51,932 nt of DNA. Origin: a virus. The position numbers were made by a program, and so were the translations under genes. Location of the stretch: positions 1-51,932 of the IMG/VR virus record IMGVR_UViG_3300045836_000007. One strand, written 5' to 3'. The notes below the pieces were generated by a model. The model saw only the letters and a program-made list of their open reading frames with translations, had not been told where the DNA came from and made no database searches. Shown here piece by piece: positions 47,693 through 51,932 of this stretch. Position 1 is the stretch's first letter. Each line of letters starts with the position of its first letter.

Positions 47693-47908
47693 ATGAAGAT
47701 TGACGTTAAGTTTAGGGATGAAGATGGTAACGTAACTCTAGAGGGGTACTTGAATCGCAATGAGGTATCTTTCCTTCTACAGTTTGCAATCAATGAATTG
47801 ATGGCCGAGGGTGTACGCTTCAATATCGCTAATGATCTAGATGAAGATGAGGAACCAGACGATGATGATGAAGCTCGCCTGGAGTTCCCGAAGGAGGAAT
47901 TAAACTGA
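47693..47908 (+). CDS. Small acidic protein
   Basis: 71 aa. A beta-strand start (KIDVKFRDEDGNVTLEGYL), a helix, then an acidic tail (DLDEDEEPDDDDE). Not recognised. Its stop overlaps the CTG start of the next gene. Confidence 0.6.
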   Translation: MKIDVKFRDEDGNVTLEGYLNRNEVSFLLQFAINELMAEGVRFNIANDLDEDEEPDDDDEARLEFPKEELN

Positions 47909-48672
47909 GTAGAACTCATCTCGTAGTTCCAGACTGTCAGGTAAAACCAGGGAATGATCTTGAATTCCTTAAAGCGATTGGTAACTACATTGTGGCGAAG
48001 AAGCCAGATGTGGTGGTCTGCATCGGTGATTTTGCGGATATGCCTAGTCTATCGTCTTACGATGTTGGAAAGAAGGATTTTGAGGGACGCCGGTACAAAG
48101 CTGACATTGAAGCATCAATTACTGGAATGGAAACTCTCTTGGAACCTCTCCAATCGTACAATGAGAGAGCTAGAAAAAATAAAGAGAAGCAATATCATCC
48201 AAGATGTGTCCTGACACTTGGTAATCATGAAAACCGTATTAACAAGGTTGTAAATAGTGATCCTAAGTTGGATGGCACTATATCTGTTGATGATCTACGT
48301 TATGAAGCATTTGGATGGGAAGTGTATCCGTTCCTTGAACCTATCGTTATTGACGGTGTGGCTTATTGCCATTACTTCACTACTGGCGTTCTTGGTAAAC
48401 CTTGTACAACCGCTCAACTACAACTGAACAAGAAGCACATGAGTTGTGTTGCTGGACATCAACAAGGTCTTCAGATTGCAACAGCGTACAGAGCCGATGG
48501 TAAGCGTCTAACCTCTGTAATTGCTGGTAGCTGCTACGAGCATGATGAGGACTATATGGGACCACAGGGCAACAAACACTGGAGAGGATTACTCATGCTG
48601 CATGAGGTCAAGGAAGGTGAATTCGATCTTATGCCTGTTTCACTCAATTGGTTAAAGAAGAAATATCTATGA
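47905..48672 (+). CDS. Calcineurin-like metallophosphoesterase, CTG start
   Basis: 255 aa. Metal-binding motifs in order: VPDCQV (Asp10), VVCIGDFAD, TLGNHENR, CVAGHQQG. Without residues upstream of GTG 47992 the first metal ligand would be lost. AAGGAGGAATTAAA precedes CTG 47905, which overlaps the previous stop (CTGA) and gives the family N-terminus. Probably a phosphodiesterase or nucleotide phosphatase. Confidence 0.85.
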   Translation: MSRTHLVVPDCQVKPGNDLEFLKAIGNYIVAKKPDVVVCIGDFADMPSLSSYDVGKKDFEGRRYKADIEASITGMETLLEPLQSYNERARKNKEKQYHPRCVLTLGNHENRINKVVNSDPKLDGTISVDDLRYEAFGWEVYPFLEPIVIDGVAYCHYFTTGVLGKPCTTAQLQLNKKHMSCVAGHQQGLQIATAYRADGKRLTSVIAGSCYEHDEDYMGPQGNKHWRGLLMLHEVKEGEFDLMPVSLNWLKKKYL

Positions 48673-49058
48673 CATTAACTGCTGAAATTTTCAAACTATC
48701 GGCTCCATATGATAATCCGTATCAAGGAAAAGATTATCGAGTGTTATTCGTTTGTAGTGCGGGCCTTCTTCGCTCGGCTACTGCAGCCAATTTCTTTGCG
48801 AGAAAGGGTTATAATACTCGTAGTGCAGGTAGCGCTCCTTATGCTCTGGTGCCTTTATCAGCTAATTTAATTCATTGGGCACAAAACATTGTATTTGTAA
48901 ACCAAGAAAACTATGAACAAGCCCTGAATACTTTTGATAAAGACCCTGACTTGTACCACATGATTCAGGATAAAGCGCAAGTGCTAAAGATTCCTGATAA
49001 CTTTGAGTACAACAATCCTGTGTTGATTAGTATGTTAGAGGATCAAGTAGCTCTATGA
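48669..49058 (+). CDS. Low-molecular-weight phosphatase-like protein
   Basis: 129 aa from ATG 48669. P-loop CSAGLLRS (C29-x5-R35) directly after a hydrophobic strand, as in LMW protein-tyrosine phosphatases; the following TAANFFARKGYNTRSAGS agrees. A C-terminal DP acid motif (DPDLYHM) may be the general acid. Substrate unknown. Confidence 0.7.
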   Translation: MTLTAEIFKLSAPYDNPYQGKDYRVLFVCSAGLLRSATAANFFARKGYNTRSAGSAPYALVPLSANLIHWAQNIVFVNQENYEQALNTFDKDPDLYHMIQDKAQVLKIPDNFEYNNPVLISMLEDQVAL

Positions 49059-49396
49059 CAGAGAAAGACCCTAATGGAAAATCTCCTCATGAACCAGGAG
49101 CAAAACTTGATGCAGGGAAGTCGGCCATGTTTCGGGGGTTACTTGCATATTTCCCTAGAGCGTGTGAATCAGTTGCTGCTGTATCAACTTTTGGAGCAAC
49201 TAAATATGCTTGGAAAGGTTGGGAATCCGTTCCAGACGGCGTTGAACGTTATAGTGATGCGCTGGTTCGTCACCTTGCCAAAGAAGGAACAGGAGAGGCT
49301 AAAGACCCTGATTCTGGATTCCTCCATGCAGCGCACACAGCATGGAACTCTTTAGCCAGACTTGAACTACTTCTTAGAGAAATGGAATCAAAGTGA
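49055..49396 (+). CDS. dATP/dGTP diphosphohydrolase-like protein
   Basis: 113 aa. KLDAGKSAMFRGLLAYFPRA, STFGATKYAWKGW and RYSDALVRHL..HAAHTAWNSLARLEL match a phage family annotated as the N-terminal domain of dATP/dGTP diphosphohydrolases. It likely adjusts purine dNTP pools together with the MazG-like protein two genes downstream. Confidence 0.7.
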   Translation: MTEKDPNGKSPHEPGAKLDAGKSAMFRGLLAYFPRACESVAAVSTFGATKYAWKGWESVPDGVERYSDALVRHLAKEGTGEAKDPDSGFLHAAHTAWNSLARLELLLREMESK

Positions 49397-49626
49397 ACTA
49401 TCTACATCTGTTTTATTACACTGGTATTGGTACTGCTCTTACCACACTAGCTACTCTCTTCACTGCAAACAAGTATTTGGCTTGGGCACAGAAGTCTTTT
49501 CTTAGTTTATTTGCATTTAGCTCCGTGCTATGGATGTATGTCCTGTGCAGCGCTATTGATTATAACAATCAACAAATTATGCAGCTTTTCATGGCTGTGT
49601 TCTCTAAGCTAGGAAACCCGACCTAA
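49393..49626 (+). CDS. Two-span membrane protein
   Basis: 77 aa with two hydrophobic segments (FYYTGIGTALTTLATLF and FLSLFAFSSVLWMYVLC). No family recognised; in the middle of the nucleotide module. Confidence 0.6.
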   Translation: MNYLHLFYYTGIGTALTTLATLFTANKYLAWAQKSFLSLFAFSSVLWMYVLCSAIDYNNQQIMQLFMAVFSKLGNPT

Positions 49627-49940
49627 TGGATTTAAACACTTATCAAGATAAAGCTGGTGAATATCAAGTCAAGACTGCTCCCCCTGAAGAACGTGTTATG
49701 GGGCTTCTTGAAGAGGCTGGGGAAGTTGCTGGTGTATTCAAGCGATTGCTACGAGGAGATTTCCCACCAGAGCAAGCCATGGCAAGACTTCATAAAGAGC
49801 TTGGTGATGTACTATGGTATGTGTCTCGTGTTGCTGCTGACAATGGTTGGAGTCTTGAAGATATTGCCACTACTAATCTGGAAAAGCTGGAGTCTCGTTC
49901 CGTGAGAAACCTAATCCTTGGTTCAGGAGATAATCGTTAA
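49626..49940 (+). CDS. MazG-like NTP pyrophosphohydrolase
   Basis: 104 aa single-domain MazG. Metal site Glu29-Glu30..Glu33 (LLEEAGEV) and Glu58..Asp61 (KELGDVLWYV). Hydrolyses NTPs/dNTPs to monophosphates, possibly lowering ppGpp or recycling nucleotides. Overlaps its neighbours by one base. Confidence 0.88.
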   Translation: MDLNTYQDKAGEYQVKTAPPEERVMGLLEEAGEVAGVFKRLLRGDFPPEQAMARLHKELGDVLWYVSRVAADNGWSLEDIATTNLEKLESRSVRNLILGSGDNR

Positions 49941-50131
49941 TGGAAAATATTGGTATTAAAGTAGAAGGTGTGTCTAGTCGGACTCTAGAAGACCTTACGA
50001 CTGCTATCCTGCTTGTGTTGGATACTCCTGTTGGTGATTCTGTAAAAATGCACGCTTTAGATACTTTAAAGATTCCATTTGGTCAGCCGATCACAATTGC
50101 AAATTGTAATATCCAAATGGGTAATACATAA
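49940..50131 (+). CDS. Small hypothetical protein
   Basis: 63 aa. Contains TLEDLTTAILLVLDTP and ends IANCNIQMGN. Coupled to both neighbours by one-base overlaps (TAATG). Not recognised. Confidence 0.6.
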   Translation: MENIGIKVEGVSSRTLEDLTTAILLVLDTPVGDSVKMHALDTLKIPFGQPITIANCNIQMGNT

Positions 50132-50382
50132 TGCCATATGTAACTATTGACGATCGAGAAACCTATCACCCTAAGTTCAAGGTGGCTAGTTTCCCAGGAC
50201 AGTTGAACTATCAAATCACTGTTCTGATTACAGAGTACATCAAGAAGCATGGCCTGAAGTATCAGAACATCAACGATGTGATCGGTGCCTTGGAAGGTGC
50301 TAAGTTAGAGTTCTATAGGCGTGCTGCTGCACCATATGAGTCAATCAAGATTGAAGAGAACGGAGACGGTTTATATGAGTAA
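50131..50382 (+). CDS. Conserved phage protein of unknown function
   Basis: 83 aa. PGQLNYQITVLITEYIKKHGLKYQNINDVIGALEGAK and EFYRRAAAPYE..KI.ENGDG are highly characteristic of a small phage family. Function not known. Confidence 0.65.
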   Translation: MPYVTIDDRETYHPKFKVASFPGQLNYQITVLITEYIKKHGLKYQNINDVIGALEGAKLEFYRRAAAPYESIKIEENGDGLYE

Positions 50383-50746
50383 GTTAATTTATCTGGCCTC
50401 GCCGTATAGCAAGTACCCTGGTGGGCGTAATGCTGCCTTCTTAGCTGCTTGTGACAAGGCGGCTGAGTTGATGCTACAAGGGCATTTGATCTTCTGTCCA
50501 ATTGCCCATAGCCATCCTATTGAGAATATTGGTATGGATGGTGAAATCAAGGATGGTGATTTCTGGCTGAAACAAGACTTCGCAGTTCTGAGTAAGTGTG
50601 ATGAACTGTGGGTGTATCAGATGCCTGGGTGGGATACATCCTATGGTGTTGGCAAAGAGATTGAATTTGCTAAGAAGAATAACATTGAGGTAAAGTATTT
50701 GGAATATGAATTTGACCGAAGTAGTACAGAAATTACGGCAGACTGA
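50375..50746 (+). CDS. Nucleoside deoxyribosyltransferase-like protein
   Basis: 123 aa from ATG 50375. YLASPYSKYPGG, ELMLQGHLIFCPIAHSHPIEN, and CDELWVYQMPGWDTSYGVGKEIE fit the deoxyribosyltransferase-like Rossmann fold (DUF1937/DUF4406 type). Probably acts on nucleosides or a related metabolite; activity unproven. Confidence 0.7.
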   Translation: MSKLIYLASPYSKYPGGRNAAFLAACDKAAELMLQGHLIFCPIAHSHPIENIGMDGEIKDGDFWLKQDFAVLSKCDELWVYQMPGWDTSYGVGKEIEFAKKNNIEVKYLEYEFDRSSTEITAD

Positions 50747-50864
50747 GGAGACTATTCTACTAGAACTGCTAGAGCTTACATCTGACGATATTGTGGATGC
50801 GTTCCTGGACCGTATTGAAGACAATTACACTCGTGTAATCCGATTCATTGAAGAAACAGAATGA
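50706..50864 (+). CDS. Small acidic helical protein
   Basis: 52 aa from ATG 50706. TILLELLELTSDDIVDAFLDRIED resembles a small phage protein usually found in early regions. Overlaps the previous gene by 41 bases. Function unknown. Confidence 0.55.
   Translation: MNLTEVVQKLRQTEETILLELLELTSDDIVDAFLDRIEDNYTRVIRFIEETE
50824..50839. promoter_or_regulatory. Dispersed palindrome: ATTACA-N4-TGTAAT
   Basis: Perfect arms, inside the gene at 50706; the most distal strong copy on the right arm. Confidence 0.6.
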
Positions 50865-51034
50865 CAGGCAAAAAGACCTATAAAGAACGTGAGACTGAGC
50901 AGAAACGCGGTAAGAAGCGTTATCTGGAACGTGAGATTCAGGACAAAGAATCCAAGAAAGAAGTAGAAGAGTTTTATGACGATAAGGGGCGCAAAGTCCC
51001 TCGTGACTGGTTGAATTTTGGGGGAACTGATTAA
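50861..51034 (+). CDS. Small charged protein before nrdJ
   Basis: 57 aa. Lys/Glu-rich helix (YKERETEQKRGKKRYLEREI), ends PRDWLNFGGTD. Its stop directly precedes the TTG of nrdJ. Confidence 0.6.
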   Translation: MTGKKTYKERETEQKRGKKRYLEREIQDKESKKEVEEFYDDKGRKVPRDWLNFGGTD

Positions 51035-51932
51035 TTGACAGAAAAGAACAGATTTAGGAATTCATTTGGTGAAAACATTTTTAAATACAAATACGCCCAA
51101 GGACCTGCCGATACTTGGGACAAGCTTGCAGAACGACTTGTTGAGGATGTGTGCGGAACAAGGTGGGGAACTACATCTGCGCTGCTCTCTGACGGAGACA
51201 GGAAACAACTTGTTGAGTACATTAAGACAATGCGGTTTCTCCCAGGAGGCCGCTATCTCTATTATGCGGGACGCCCCTATAAAGCCTATAACAACTGTTT
51301 TTTACTTCGAGCGGAAGAAGACACAAGAGAAGAATGGAGCAACGTAACATGGCGGGCAATGTCCTGCCTTATGACAGGAGGTGGAATTGGAATCGACTAC
51401 TCTAGACTACGCCCAGCAGGCAAAGCGCTTACTCGAACAGGCGGAACAGCTTCTGGTCCAATCCCTCTTATGTGCGCGATCAATGAAATCGGACGAAACG
51501 TTATGCAGGGTGGATCAAGACGCTCTGCGATCTACGCTTCTCTCAATTGGGCGCACGAAGACATCCATAGTTTCCTTAATGCGAAAAATTGGTCAAGCCA
51601 CAGGATTGGTAAAAGCTCACTAACTTTGCATGATGCGAAGCAGGAGGATTTCAATTTCCCTGCTCCACTAGATATGACTAATATCTCAGTGAACTATGAT
51701 GATGCTTCGCTAGTTAATGGATTGGAAAACAATTCCATCTTTCTAAAGAATGTGCATCAAGCATTAAGTACTGGTGAACCAGGCTTCTCTTTTAATTTCG
51801 GTGAGAAACAAAATGAAACATTGCGCAATGCTTGCACAGAGGTTACTTCTGAAGATGATTCTGACGTATGTAATCTTGGAAGCATCAATCTGGGCAACAT
51901 TAAGAGTTTGGAAGAATTTAAAGAAGTGGTTG
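51035..51932 (+). CDS. nrdJ: Class II ribonucleotide reductase, N-terminal part (runs off the window)
   Basis: Residues 1-299 from TTG 51035, which directly follows the previous stop with GGGGGA upstream. Visible: Cys88 (NNCF, first active-site cysteine), GGGIGIDYSRLRP (115-127), GGTASGPIPLM (136-146) and NACTEV (265-270; Asn265, Cys267, Glu269). The GGTASGP form is typical of B12-dependent NrdJ. Continues at window positions 1-914. The total of about 557 aa is compact for the family and leaves no room for an ATP cone. Confidence 0.9.
   Translation, partial: MTEKNRFRNSFGENIFKYKYAQGPADTWDKLAERLVEDVCGTRWGTTSALLSDGDRKQLVEYIKTMRFLPGGRYLYYAGRPYKAYNNCFLLRAEEDTREEWSNVTWRAMSCLMTGGGIGIDYSRLRPAGKALTRTGGTASGPIPLMCAINEIGRNVMQGGSRRSAIYASLNWAHEDIHSFLNAKNWSSHRIGKSSLTLHDAKQEDFNFPAPLDMTNISVNYDDASLVNGLENNSIFLKNVHQALSTGEPGFSFNFGEKQNETLRNACTEVTSEDDSDVCNLGSINLGNIKSLEEFKEVV
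51795..51932. repeat. Terminal repeat, right copy
   Basis: Same 138 bases as 1..138 with A instead of C at 51921 (Lys instead of Thr in NrdJ). Confidence 0.95.

Overview
The window is essentially one complete genome of a virulent tailed dsDNA phage, most likely a short-tailed podovirus. The morphogenesis genes are of P22 type: a large portal with a Gln-rich tail, a gp4-like adaptor and a gp10-like tail hub. The first 138 bases recur at the end (1..138 and 51795..51932) with one mismatch, so the molecule is circular or circularly permuted, with about 51.8 kb of unique sequence. The arbitrary break falls inside a class II ribonucleotide reductase gene. The host is probably a proteobacterium. 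Ribosome binding sites are AGGAGG-like, promoters are sigma70-like with a TGn extended -10, and the tRNAs encode CCA. The three phage tRNAs read GGA, UUA and AGA, which would suit an AT-leaning phage in a more GC-rich host. I see no integrase, repressor or phage RNA polymerase.

Layout. The late genes lie on the minus strand, 24878 down to 1384: tRNA-Gly, small terminase, HNH nuclease, holin, large terminase, portal, a GroES-like co-chaperonin, scaffold, decoration protein, major capsid protein, two beta-helix tailspike candidates, gp4-like and gp10-like tail proteins, three internal/ejection proteins including one of 1514 aa, and a GH24 endolysin. A 1.6 kb non-coding control region (24879..26480) holds strong divergent promoters, inverted repeats on the -35 boxes, GTTACA direct repeats, a boxA-like sequence and structured RNA. 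The plus strand then carries an early block of small genes (26.5 to 33.7 kb) with two tripeptide-repeat proteins, two tRNAs and a DenV-type UV endonuclease. Next comes a cluster of amide-bond enzymes (33.7 to 40.6 kb), a replication module (40.5 to 47.7 kb: primase, helicase, split polymerase, SSB-like protein, deaminase, 5'-3' exonuclease, HNH and resolvase-like nucleases), and a nucleotide-metabolism and small-gene module ending in ribonucleotide reductase and an HslV/proteasome-like peptidase. The two arms converge on a bidirectional terminator at about 1354..1387.

Most notable: (1) a dispersed palindrome TTACA-N3/4-TGTAA occurs about 18 times, mostly in the early arm; (2) at least five genes appear to start at ATT, ATC or CTG behind good Shine-Dalgarno sequences; (3) family A DNA polymerase is split just before motif A, with a CCC-TGA +1 slip site and a TGATG reinitiation junction; (4) two GS-fold amidoligases, two glutamine amidotransferases and an ATP-grasp ligase form a cluster, and a proteasome-like subunit lies elsewhere in the genome; (5) a tight multi-stem RNA precedes the first early gene. 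All family assignments are by eye from sequence motifs; no database search was run.
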